NCBI GenBank assembly: GCA_013339895.1
Contig: JABACO010000006.1
Location: forward strand, 6,770,087 to 6,834,086
From: Ephydatia muelleri
Taxonomy: Eukaryota; Porifera; Demospongiae; Spongillida; Spongillidae
Direction: 5' to 3'
Length of the DNA stretch: 64,000 nt
In this document: piece by piece, positions 43,601-52,355 of the stretch
How the letters are laid out: every line of letters starts with the position of its first letter
Position numbering within the stretch: position 1 is the stretch's first letter
Translations under genes and position numbers: made by a program
Notes under the pieces: generated by a model
Told to the model about the DNA's origin: nothing
The model's database searches: none
The model's input: the letters and a program-made list of their open reading frames with translations, nothing else

Positions 43601-46600
43601 GTTTAGAGTAACACCTGCTTTTTCTATCCGGTCTAGAGCTGCCATAAGTCTTATGTCATGTTGGTGTTGATTGTTGCCGAATATGAGGATGTCATCAATT
43701 TGGCATAGTACACCATCCAATCCATCCAATATTTCACTCATTCTTCTTTGGAATAACTCTGATGCGGAGGAGATCCCAAAAGGTAGTTTATTGAAGAAAT
43801 AGCGACCAAAAGGGGTAATGAAGGTTGTAAGCGGTCGGCAGTCTTTGGCAAGTGAGATTTGCCAAAATCCACTGTTAGCATCTAGTTTGCTGAAAACTGA
43901 TGCACCAGACAACTGTGCCAATGTCTCATCAATCTTTGGAAGTGGGTAGTTCTCCCTCAACACACTTTCGTTTAGAGGTTTCAAGTCTACACAAATACGA
44001 ACTGAGTCTGACTGTTTCTTTGGGACAACCACCATTCCTGCACACCATTCAGTAGGGCCTTCCACTCTTGAGATAACACCAGATTTTTCCATTTTTGTGA
44101 GTTCCTCTTTCACCTTGCTTCGCAGAGGTAAGGGAATGTTCCTGGGTGTGCTAAGTGCATACGGTTTTGCATTTGGCCTTAACTTAATCGAGTATTCCAC
44201 ACCCATATTCCCAAGGCCAGTGAACAGCTTAGGATATTTCTGACGAATTGTGTCCTCATATTGTTCCACTGAATCGACTCGTGCAATTAATTTCAGTGCA
44301 CGCAATGCAGGTAGGCCTAGCAAGTTCGTCTTTAGGCCCTTTACCACAAAGATTGTCTGATGTGAATGTGTTCCTTTGTATGCCAGTGTGGCATCAAATT
44401 GTCCAGCTACATTCAGTGCCTGGTTTCCAGGTCCATACAGAATTTTAGAAGGCTGCCCAAGTTCCATGTGCTTGCCAGGCTTTAGTCCTTCATATGTGAC
44501 CAAAGAGATAGCTGTGACCTCAGCACCAGTATCCAGCTTGAACTTGATTTTTGTATTGAAGAGCGAAACCTGAGCAAACCATGCTCTCTCTCCATTGGCC
44601 TGTACTGCGTCCAAGAACAGCTCCTCTTCAACCAAATGTTCCTGGCTGTGTATCTGCTCAACCCGCGTTGAACGGCAAACACGGTCAAAGTGTCCCCTTT
44701 TTTGACATTTGAAGCAAGTAGCATGTTTTGCACGGCATCGTTCCCTAGGGTGGAAGTTACCCCCGCAATAGGGACATTGTGAGTGTGTGCTTGCAGTAGG
44801 ATCAGAAGCCTGTTGTCTGATCTTTGGTTGGTGTCTCACTTTTGGTGCCATTGCATCAACCTTTGCTACCACAGCAGAGTCAGGAATACTGTCATGGGCT
44901 AAGAAATTTTGTTGGCTAGTTACAGCCTCCCTTTGGCGAACAGCTTTTGTAGCCTTCTCAAGTGTCAGAGTGCTGTCCAATTGGAGTTGTCTGGACTGGG
45001 ATAGGTCTCGTATACCGACAACCAGTCGGTCTCTGATGAGTTCGGATTTGAGTGTGCCATACTCGCAACTCTCCGCGAGATTGTGCAGGGCGCTGATGTA
45101 TTCATCTGCTGTTTCGCCGTCGAGTTGATCACGGCGGTTAAATCGGGCACGCTCAAAGATGATATTTTTTCGTATTTGGAAAAAGTCGTCGAACTTCTTT
45201 AACACAGCTGAATAGGCCTTTCTTTCGTCCCCAGAAATGTTAGTGGACGACAGCACGTCTTCAGCGCCTTCCCCGAGGCAGTAGAGAAGCGTGCACACTT
45301 GTCTTTGATTGTCCTCTTCGGAGAGGCCAGACGCAAAGCGAAACTGCTCGAAACGACGTTTCCAACGAGGCCATTCGTCTGGTTTTGAAAAGTCAAATGG
45401 TTCTGGGGGTGCTAGACGAATACTCGCCATCGCTGCCACCATGTAATGGTTGCCACCAAACGGGAAATTAATAATAATCCCCCCCCACAGCGCATGCGCA
45501 GTATATACACCAAATACAATAACACTACAGCAGCCACACATACAGGTGACCAGGTGACCATACATAGGTGACTATATACATATGTACTGTACAAGTGACC
45601 ACACACAAGTGATATGACTAGGTGACCATACACAGGTAATGTGACCAGGTGACCATACACAGGTGTGATGGACCAGGTGACCATACACAAGTGATGAGAC
45701 CAGGTGACCATACACAAGTGCTATGACTAGGTAACCACACACAGGTGATGGACTAGGTGACCATACACAAGTGATGAGACAAGGTGACCATACACAAGTG
45801 ATGAGACCAGGTGACCATACACAAGTGATGAGACCAGGTGACCATACACAAGTGATGAGACCAGGTGACCATACACAAGTGATGAGACCAGGTGACCATA
45901 CACAAGTGATGAGACCGTGACCATACACAAGTGATGTGACCAGGTGACCATACACAAGTGATGAGACCAGGTGACCATACACAGGTGATGTCAACAGGTG
46001 ACCATACACAGGTGACCAAGTGACCACATAGAGGTGATCATGCACAGGTCATGTGACCAGATGACCTTATAAGGCTGGGCTCACATAGTTGTCAGAGATC
46101 CAGCCAGCAACCAGAGGCCCCACAGCAGCTCCTAGATAGGAAGGGGAAGTCCCTAAAGTATCATCACGCTACATGCATGCACACAGGGAAGGGGGAGGGT
46201 AGGTGTGGTGGGGGAGGGTAGGGGTGGTGGGGGTGGTGGGGGAGGGTAGGGGTGGTGGGGGTGGGTAGGGAGGATAGGGGTGGTGGGGGAGGGTAGAGGT
46301 GGTGGGGGAGGGTAGGGGTGGTGGGGGAGGGTAGGGATGGTGGGGGAGGGTAGGGGTGGTGGGGGAGGGTAGGGGTGGTGGGGGAGGGTAGGGGTGGTGG
46401 GGGAGAGTGGGGTGGTGGGGGAGGGTAGGGGTAGTGGGGGAGGGTAGGGGTGGTGGGGGAGGGTAGAGGTGGTCGGGGAGGGTAGGGGTGGTGGGAGAGG
46501 GTAGGGGTGGTGGAGGAGGGAGAGGGTAGGGATGGAGTGAGTATAAACCAACTAACCAAGGGAGCCTGTTCCGTTGATGATGCCAGTGACCGTGGCCCTT

Positions 46601-47439
46601 GCATTCTCACTGCCCTTCAGAGATGGGTGTGTTCCCTTTAGCAGGATCAAGTTGCATGTGGAGATGACCCACCAAATGTTGATCCAGGTCACCCTCACCC
46701 CTTCACACAACACAACACCCACCTTCACATGTATCCTCCCTCACCAGATAAAATCTTGCACCATCACTCCTCCTATCCCAACACTCCACAACTTCCACAC
46801 CTACACTCACCAGTTCCTGGCCACACCTACCAACTCTCCCACCCTCCTAACCCCACCCAGTCAGTTGTCACACCACTCACATCACTTGTCACACCCTCCC
46901 AACCCTCACTGGATCCGTAGTCCCTCCCTCACACCCTCACCAGGTCACTGGTCACACCTCACACCCTCACCAGGTCATTGGTCACACCCCTTGCCAGATC
47001 ACTGGCCACACCCCTCACACCCTCACCAGGTCACTGGTCACAGCAGTGGAGATGGTGATGTAGCAGGCTTGGAGTGTGCAGCCACACACCAGCAGCAAGA
47101 TGCTCAGAGAAGCCTCACTCACTCCTCCATAGCTATGGAAGACATACAACTGCACACAGAAAACGTAAACACAGTCGCTCTGAACTCTAAACACACACAA
47201 AACTAAAGACAATACATTTGCACTAACGACACAAACACATGAGCACAGCAGATACATGTACACATGCAACACTGCACAGACACATAAAACAAACACGGCC
47301 ACATGAAGCCACATACACACATTCCCATACACACCTTTCCCACACACACACCACCATGCACAACCCAACTTTCATTAGGGTTAAGTTGAGCTTCACTACA
47401 TATCGGTCAGACTAGAATCTCAAACTAAACAACCACACA

Positions 47440-47508
<69 letters not shown>

Positions 47509-49861
47509 GAGCTCACCAATGGAATAGTGGTGTACTCCAAGACAGTAATGACCAGGGTCCTCCTCCCAATTAGGTCTGTGATCCAACCAACCCCAACCAC
47601 TCCCACCACACCACCAACATCAAATAAGGAGGACAGCCATCCTGCCAACTGCCCGCCAACCAGTCTCCCGCCAACCTCTGTGAGGTAATTAAAGGGTTAA
47701 AGCTTAGGCCACATGCAGCACATATGTGAGGGTATGGAGTACCATTAGTGGCTATGTAGAATGGCAGCCAAGCCTTGAAGACATAGTTCACCATCTTGAC
47801 AAAGAAGAATGCCAGCGAGAACTCAACCACACCCTGCAAGGAAGGATGCAAACCAATGTGGATAAGTGTGCAATAGTGGGCAATAGTGGGCAATAGTGGG
47901 CAAAGGACATGTGCATGGGGACAGTGATATGCAAGGGTGGGCGTATAATATGCAATGATGAACAATAGTGCACTTCAATGTGCAATAATACGCAATGGTG
48001 GGCAAACATGTGCAAGGAATATATGTACATGTACGTTGTGACACACAACTATATGCAAATAAGGGTTTAAAACTTAACCCATACATGTAGTATGCAACGA
48101 TAACCAAAGTAATGAAACACAGTGTGTACTGTGGTATGTGTAACAGTGTGCAAACAATGTTTGGATATGTGCAACGATGTGCATGTTTGGTGTATTATAA
48201 ACATACCACATTCCACACACACCACACACACCACACACACCACACTCACAACACACATTTGCTTACAGGAATCAAAAATGCCCTCAGAAATCCTACAGCT
48301 CCAGATTTTGCCTTTATCTACAAATCACAAATCAAAAGAGCAAAAACCTAGGCTTCAAAGGTATGCAATAGATTACCAGCGAAACACCGTCAGTAGAAGG
48401 ACTGGAGGGAGTACTTGTGCCCTGGCCCTGCAAAAGAAAGAACGAACTGAACATTCTTGCTCTCTGTCAAGAGCTGGCCAGTGAGTAATTGAGATCAAAG
48501 CAACAATAATCATAGCATCGACAACACCTCAGCTGCTAATGACCACTTCCATCACACAACACCTCAGCTGCTAACAACCACTTCCATCACACAAAACACC
48601 TCAGCTGCTAAAGACCACTTCCATCACACAAAACCTCAGCTGCTAACTACCACTTCCATCACACAACACCTCAGCTGCTAACTACCACTTCCATCACATT
48701 ACAGATGAAGTTTTTGCCAACAGCAATTTTGACTCAATAGGCTGATGCCCAGGAAATGATAAGCCACTCTTGCAATCAAACTGGCATGAAGCAGCTATTT
48801 CTTCATCAACAAGCAATTAGTTATGAATAGAAAGAACAATAACTGACCAACTGGTGCACTCACATGAACAAGAGGTGACTCCATCCCAACAACCCTAGGG
48901 TCTGATGCAGCCAGAGTTATCACACGCTACCAAGACAACCAAGGGGGGGAGGGGGGAGTGGTCACCTGGTACAAGCAGCAGGGACGTCACGAGGGCCATG
49001 ACCAGCAGGATGAGGGCAGGGGTGATGAAGGACCAACCCCAGGGACCACTGGGCATCGCCCACACGGCGGGGATCAGGGTTCCCAGGATGCTACCCACAA
49101 ACACATTTGTGGACCACAGACCCATAATGAGGCCTCGTCTGTGTGTGTGTGCATGTAAAAAATTATAATTGAACGTGTTAATGTGTGTCATGCATATATG
49201 TACAGCGGCGGATCCAGGATTTCTGGAAGGGGGGGTCTAATAACTATATTCACAAGCGGGGGTGGGTACGGGAGGGGGCGTGCCCCCTCCCGTAACAGCT
49301 AGGGGGTCTGGGGGAGCGCTGTAAGCTCCCCCAGTGGGGGCTGGGGCGAAGCCCCAGCCGCTTTTTCACTTTTGCGTTCATTTAGCATGAAAATAAGCAT
49401 ACTTTTAAAATGTATTCAATATTGATAGCTAATATACGCGCGTAGAAGCCTGCGTGAGTCAACGTGGTCTTATAAGGATAGCGAATAGAAAACTCTACGC
49501 AAAGCCATTGTGACTGTATTCTGGTCTAAACGACACACACATTTTACCGTTAATAGTATTATATACCTACTTGATTTAGCTCTACCAGGTAAACTATCTT
49601 CTTTTGATCGCTTAAGGCCGGCATACACGGGGCGACTTCCTGCCGATTTGTCGCATGCAACTCAAATGAATATGGACAAATGTTCCGCAAACCATCAGTA
49701 AACTAAACAATTACGGAACTTTTACCCATATTCATTCGAGTTGCATGCGACAAGTCGGCAGGAAGTCGCCCCGTGTATGCCGACCTTTACTTCTTGATCG
49801 CACCATTCCATCGCGCAGCAGTAATACTAATTAAACACGCTTGGAGGGCCTTGGCTTTAGA

Positions 49862-49892
<31 letters not shown>

Positions 49893-51675
49893 ACACTCAC
49901 ACACACTTTGGGTCGAATGCTAATCAGTTCACTCGCGTTCACTATTAAAACGCTTCGTTTTTCAACTCGTCAATCATGTAATTAAGTATTCATAAGTTAA
50001 TTTATTCATAGCTGGTCGGGCCGAGGGGGGGGTCTTTAGACCCCTTAGACCCCCCCCCTGGATCCGCCACTGAATGTATATGCATGTATGTATGTATGCA
50101 TGCATGCATGCATGCATGCATGCATGTATGCATGTATGTATGTATGCATGTATGTATGTATGCATGTATGTAATGTATGCATGTATGTAATGTATGCATG
50201 TATGCATGTTGCATGTATGCATGTATGCATGTATGCATGTATGCATGTATGCATGTATGCATGTATGCATGTATGTATGTATGTATGTATGTATGTATGT
50301 ATGTATGTATGTATGTATGTATGTATGTATGTATGTATGTATGTATGTATGTATGTATGTATGTATGTATGTATGTATGTATGTATGTATGTATGTATGT
50401 ATGTATGTATGTATGTATGTATGTATGTATGTATGTATGTATGTATGTATGTATGTATGTATGTATGTATGTATGTATGTATGTATGTATGTATGTATGT
50501 ATGTATGTATGTATGTATGTATGTATGTATGTATGTATGTATGTATGTATGTATGTATGTATGTATGTATGTATGTATGTATGTATGTATGTATGTATGT
50601 ATGTATGTATGTATGTATGTATGTATGTATGTATGTATGTATGTATGTATGTATGTATGTATGTATGTATGTATGTATGTATGTATGTATGTATGTATGT
50701 ATGTATGTATGTATGTATGTATGTATGTATGTATGTATGTATGTATGTATGTATGTATGTATGTATGTATGTATGTATGTATGTATGTATGTATGTATGT
50801 ATGTATGTATGTATGTATGTATGTATGTATGTATGTATGTATGTATGTATGTATGTATGTATGTATGTATGTATGTATGTATGTATGTATGTATGTATGT
50901 ATGTATGTATGTATGTATGTATGTATGTATGTATGTATGTATGTATGTATGTATGTATGTATGTATGTATGTATGTATGTATCTATGTATGTATGTATGT
51001 ATGTATGTATGTATGTATGTATGTATGTATGTATGTATGTATGTATGTATGTATGTATGTACATCCGCGTGGCGCCTAGATGGTCGGCTCATGGCATTGG
51101 ATTTTCTCCCTTGCCCCCGTTCCTTTTACTACGCTGCCACGTGTAAAGTGGTTTGTTCGCTGGCCCCGTCATGCCGCTACCATCTGAGATCTATTCGGCT
51201 CTTCTCGAGAAGACAGTTCCTGAGTGGTGCGCTCTATCTGGAGCTACACGTTTTTTTTTTTTTTTCCATCTCGTCTACCAAACCACTGACCGGCAACATT
51301 GCTACGTCTCATAAAACGAGAAAGTTTGTGTCCTAGTGTGTGTGAAGGCTGTTTGGAGTTGAAATAGAAGATTGAACGATTGTTGGTTTGAAAATATGAA
51401 CGGACGCGCTCACCGTGGCTCCACTGAGCAAATAAAGCCCAAGTTTCGAACGGCGTAGTATATGGTGTTGTGTTGGTGTCTTGCGTGGACGTTACAACTA
51501 TTTCTGTGTCCCCCACTGTTTCTTCTCCCCAAACGTGACTGTATTGTATGCGTGTATGACATGTATGCGTACAGTTGCGATGGAATATTATTATTATTAT
51601 TATTATTATGATGTATGTATGTATGTAATGTATGTATGTATGTATGTATGTATGTATGTATGTATGTATGTATGT

Positions 51676-51715
<40 letters not shown>

Positions 51716-51786
51716 ATGTATGTATGTATGTATGTATGTATGTATGTATGTATGTATGTATGTATGTATGTATGTATGTATGTATG

Positions 51787-51866
<80 letters not shown>

Positions 51867-52355
51867 TGAAGTAGGAAACATGATGGATGTTTGCAAAGTA
51901 GGCCACACCCATCAAAATGGTAGCCATTGCTGAACCTACATGTATTTGAAAGGAGCACCTGTTGGAGCTAAACATCCACCAGCCCCACCCACTAGAGAGA
52001 GCACCAAAGGCTTACCTATCATCCCAGCCACAAGAAAGTGTCTATGGTTTAGACGCTCTGCAATAGCACCACTGCAACCACATAGAGTATGTAGTGAAGC
52101 CAACACACACTCCACACACTTCCACACCAATGCCTCATAGCAGCATATATATCCTCCACAGAATGGATGACAGTATGGATGCCACACATCACCATGTGTG
52201 TTTGGTGTGGTCACATGCATGCACACCGAACACACAGAGGCACACTAACAGATCTCAAGTAGGACGGATAATTTACCTGATGAAGGTCCCCACAGCATAG
52301 GAGAACAGGAGAGAGTAGTCCACCACTCCCATCAGTGTCTCTCCATTATCCCCAT
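39937..52355 (-). CDS. SLC37-family sugar-phosphate/phosphate antiporter, interrupted
   Basis: SLC37A1/A2-type major-facilitator proteins exchange glucose-6-phosphate for phosphate in the ER membrane. Minus-strand exons: 52277-52355, 52016-52071, about 51865-51935, 48966-49138, 47743-47833, 47517-47677, 47027-47149, 46557-46635, 46085-46131, 40635-40692, 40529-40533 (or 40529-40587) and 39937-40060. Landmarks in human order: LMGVVDYSLLFSYAVGTFIS, GAIAERLNHRHFLVAGM, AYFANIHHVSYF, RGLIMGLWSTNVFVGSILGT, GVVEFSLAFFFVKMVNYVF, LSSLFDVGGVVGVVGVGWIT, LKGSENARATVTGIINGTGS, GAAVGPLVAGWIS and GWDVTFYFLMGASLLAAV. The N-terminal exon is not seen. About 30 residues after HHVSYF (ending NWFGKG in relatives) are missing, where the exon meets a TATG array, so this copy may be inactive or misassembled. 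Confidence 0.8.
40402..40505. repeat. (CA)n microsatellite
   Basis: About 100 bp of CA repeat with a few interruptions, in a late intron of the SLC37-like gene. Confidence 0.95.
41359..41446 (-). repeat. 3' LTR (88 bp)
   Basis: Base-for-base the same as 45442-45529, including the C8 run. The gag-pol stop is only 24 nt away. Confidence 0.95.
41471..45442 (-). CDS. Gag-Pol polyprotein of the Mag-like element
   Basis: About 1,323 codons in one frame. Order on the minus strand: Gag (MVAAMASIRLAPPEPFDF); tandem zinc knuckles CPYCGG...C and CFKCQKRGHFDRVC near 44690-44775; aspartic protease KLDTGAEVTAIS near 44525; reverse transcriptase with CQIDDILIFG near 43695; RNase H SADASSYGLGAVLLQ and TDHKPL; GKQLFTADTLSRAP; integrase HHCC (HDGHLG...CHVC) and D,D,E: IIVDYF, VTDNGPQYTS, ERTVKT. 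No chromodomain. The first ATG uses the last A of the LTR plus the primer-site TG; the second ATG is 12 nt on. No Gag-Pol frameshift, so stoichiometry would rely on proteolysis. Confidence 0.95.
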   Translation of the reverse strand: MVAAMASIRLAPPEPFDFSKPDEWPRWKRRFEQFRFASGLSEEDNQRQVCTLLYCLGEGAEDVLSSTNISGDERKAYSAVLKKFDDFFQIRKNIIFERARFNRRDQLDGETADEYISALHNLAESCEYGTLKSELIRDRLVVGIRDLSQSRQLQLDSTLTLEKATKAVRQREAVTSQQNFLAHDSIPDSAVVAKVDAMAPKVRHQPKIRQQASDPTASTHSQCPYCGGNFHPRERCRAKHATCFKCQKRGHFDRVCRSTRVEQIHSQEHLVEEELFLDAVQANGERAWFAQVSLFNTKIKFKLDTGAEVTAISLVTYEGLKPGKHMELGQPSKILYGPGNQALNVAGQFDATLAYKGTHSHQTIFVVKGLKTNLLGLPALRALKLIARVDSVEQYEDTIRQKYPKLFTGLGNMGVEYSIKLRPNAKPYALSTPRNIPLPLRSKVKEELTKMEKSGVISRVEGPTEWCAGMVVVPKKQSDSVRICVDLKPLNESVLRENYPLPKIDETLAQLSGASVFSKLDANSGFWQISLAKDCRPLTTFITPFGRYFFNKLPFGISSASELFQRRMSEILDGLDGVLCQIDDILIFGNNQHQHDIRLMAALDRIEKAGVTLNPTKCVFSRCQIQFLGHIIDQKGVHPDPDKTSAIHKMPKPENVSELRRFLGMINQFGKFSPHLSELSQPLRELLSTRNAWLWGAKQDLAFSMLKNEITKPAVLALYDPAADTKVSADASSYGLGAVLLQRDKSSWKPVAFASRSMSDTEKRYAQIEKEALAIVWACDKFSTFVIGKHFTIETDHKPLIPLLSTKHLDSLPPRILRFRLRMARYDYSIEHKPGKQLFTADTLSRAPCPTVTADNSIPDSEVELFVEALTSSTPITKSLLERYRSAQQTDPVCTALRQFCLNGWPSKQKITTNLKPFWLVRNDLSICNDLLLYGSRIIVPASLHPYTLQKLHDGHLGIQRCRLRATAAVWWPGLSQQIHKMIQDCHVCTKRNVNPVEPMIPTALPKYPWQKIASDIFMLHGHTYLIIVDYFSRFPEVIQLPRTTSQTLIESFKLVFAHNGIPEELVTDNGPQYTSKEMKAFAASYGFQHTTSSPYYPRGNGLAERTVKTIKALLQQADDPQLALLNYRATPLPWCGLSPAELLFGRRIRTTIPQITSWLIPEWSHLKAFYKSDELAKRTQKDNYDKRHGARAQSELNNETEVWVRTGDKQTRGRIVATADTPRSYIVSTSGGIVRRNRQHLITVPGTQQDGHSEDKSNETLLTEEENSMNDDVNPSNEENEESENVDDEENYQRHIQPERSSPIAMRTRSRTGIAMRPPDRL
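45442..45529 (-). repeat. 5' LTR (88 bp)
   Basis: Starts TG and ends CA on the plus reading. Identical to the 3' copy. Contains eight C and the palindrome GCGCATGCGC, close to the NRF1 consensus YGCGCAYGCGCR. Confidence 0.95.
45535..46050. repeat. 27-bp minisatellite
   Basis: Unit GGTGACCATACACAAGTGAT plus GAGACCA, roughly 17 copies with small length changes. It lies in an SLC37-like intron and abuts the retrotransposon target site. Confidence 0.92.
46085..47149 (-). CDS. SLC37-like exons: C-terminal membrane helices
   Basis: 47027-47149 (LLLVCGCTLQACYITISTAV, TSDL), 46557-46635 (GTHPSLKGSENARATVTGII, NGTGSLG) and 46085-46131 (GAAVGPLVAGWISDNY) reproduce the order ITTAVSADLGTHKSLKGN, TAIIDGTGSIGAALGPLLAG of the family. 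Each is bounded by GT-AG sites in consistent phase. Confidence 0.85.
46189..46530. repeat. G-rich minisatellite (GGGTAGGGGTGGTGGGGGA)
   Basis: About 17 units of 19-20 bp with regular G runs, a sequence able to form G-quadruplexes on the plus strand (antisense to the SLC37-like transcript). Confidence 0.92.
47432..47507. repeat. (CA)n microsatellite
   Basis: Pure CA repeat ending only about 10 bp from an SLC37-like splice donor at 47516. Confidence 0.95.
47517..47833 (-). CDS. SLC37-like exons: GVVEFSL helix and LFDVGG motif
   Basis: 47743-47833 gives GVVEFSLAFFFVKMVNYVFK, AWLPFYIATN. 47517-47677 gives QLAGWLSSLFDVGGVVGVVG, WITDLIGRRTLVI. These match human VVEFSLCLLFAKLVSYTFLYW and LSTLFDVGGIIGGIVAGLVSD in consecutive order. 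Confidence 0.85.
48515..48705. repeat. About 35-bp repeat, five copies
   Basis: Units of CACCTCAGCTGCTAACNACC followed by ACTTCCATCACAC, varying by a few bases. Confidence 0.88.
48966..49138 (-). CDS. SLC37-like exon with RGLIMG motif
   Basis: Codes RGLIMGLWSTNVFVGSILGT, LIPAVWAM and a membrane helix (ITPALILLVMALVTSLLLV). Relatives have KRGFIMGIWNSHTSVGNILGS. Acceptor CACACACAG; donor CAG|GTGACC. Confidence 0.85.
49203..50072. mobile_element. hAT-like MITE, family 2 copy 1, with nested foldback
   Basis: Ends CAGCGGCGGATCCAGG and (minus) CAGTGGCGGATCCAGG. The first about 170 bp closely match the element at 56666 (TATATTCACAA, GGGTACGGGAGGGGGCGTG, GGGGCGAAGCCCCAGCCGCT). No clear target duplication remains: left TATATGTA, right AATGTATA. 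It is non-coding. Confidence 0.75.
49614..49787. mobile_element. Foldback MITE nested in the 49203 element
   Basis: Long inverted arms of about 60 bp: AAGGCCGGCATACACGGGGC, GACTTCCTGCCGA...TCGGCAGGAAGTC, GCCCCGTGTATGCCGACCTT, around a loop of about 50 bases. The arms carry only a few mismatches. Confidence 0.85.
50073..51060. repeat. Giant (TATG)n array
   Basis: About 190 bp of mixed GCATGTAT units, then about 790 bp of TATG repeat (roughly 197 units) with one substitution near 50983. It starts directly at the end of the 49203 MITE. Confidence 0.97.
51061..51600. other. Unassigned 540-bp block between two TATG arrays
   Basis: Unique sequence with a T(13) run, ending in (TTA)7. Both sides are TATG repeat in the same orientation, as if a retroposed sequence with a simple-repeat tail had landed in one array. 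No coding similarity is recognised. Confidence 0.5.
51608..51864. repeat. Second (TATG)n array with a GT insert
   Basis: About 255 bp of TATG repeat interrupted by (GT)n at about 51678-51699. Its right edge joins SLC37-like coding sequence without a gap. Confidence 0.97.
51865..51935 (-). CDS. SLC37-like exon cut off by a TATG repeat
   Basis: Enters in phase 1 after CATGTAG and reads GSAMATILMGVAYFANIHHV-SYFI, matching SGLFTSLFGLGYFWNIHELWYF of the human protein. It then passes without a splice donor into TACATACATA... (Tyr-Ile-His-Thr repeat). The expected continuation, ending NWFGKG before RGLIMG, was not found. Confidence 0.7.
52016..52355 (-). CDS. SLC37-like exons, first two visible
   Basis: Exons 52277-52355 and 52016-52071 join across AG|T to give TFISGAIAERLNHRHFLVAG. 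This is the MFS loop 2-3 region (human MFISGVFGERLPLRYYLSAG). Donors are GTAAAT and GTAAGC; acceptors are CCCAG and TTGCAG. Confidence 0.8.

Larger units (their letters stand above)
41359..45529 (-). mobile_element. Intact Ty3/Gypsy retrotransposon, Mag-like, 88-bp LTRs
   Basis: 4,171 bp on the minus strand with identical 88-bp LTRs (TGTAATGG...ACACTACA), flanked by the 5-bp duplication GCAGC (41354-41358 and 45530-45534), the usual Ty3/Gypsy size. Directly inside the 5' LTR is TGGTGGCAGCGATGGC, a tRNA primer-binding-site pattern. Directly before the 3' LTR is the purine tract CAAAGGGAGA. One open gag-pol frame fills the rest. Very short LTRs and K02A2.6-like pol motifs point to the Mag lineage. 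Identical LTRs and an uninterrupted frame indicate a recent insertion into an SLC37-like intron. Confidence 0.95.

Noticed and set aside
41359..45529. Endogenous retrovirus (envelope-bearing) reading of the Gypsy element
   Set aside because: The frame ends right after integrase, 24 nt before the 3' LTR, with no room for an envelope gene.
49195..50080. 8-bp target duplication for the 49203 MITE
   Set aside because: Flanks TATATGTA and AATGTATA do not match when aligned to the element ends; the adjacent TATG expansion has probably altered the right flank.
51244..51310. Minus-strand NVAGQWFGRRDG as the missing SLC37 segment (family has ...GNWFGKG)
   Set aside because: The surrounding residues do not match, no donor in the needed phase follows, and the T-rich run adjoins it. 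Probably chance.
49974..51336. Frames of over 300 codons of (CMYV)n or (HTYI)n
   Set aside because: Direct translation of TATG tetranucleotide repeats.
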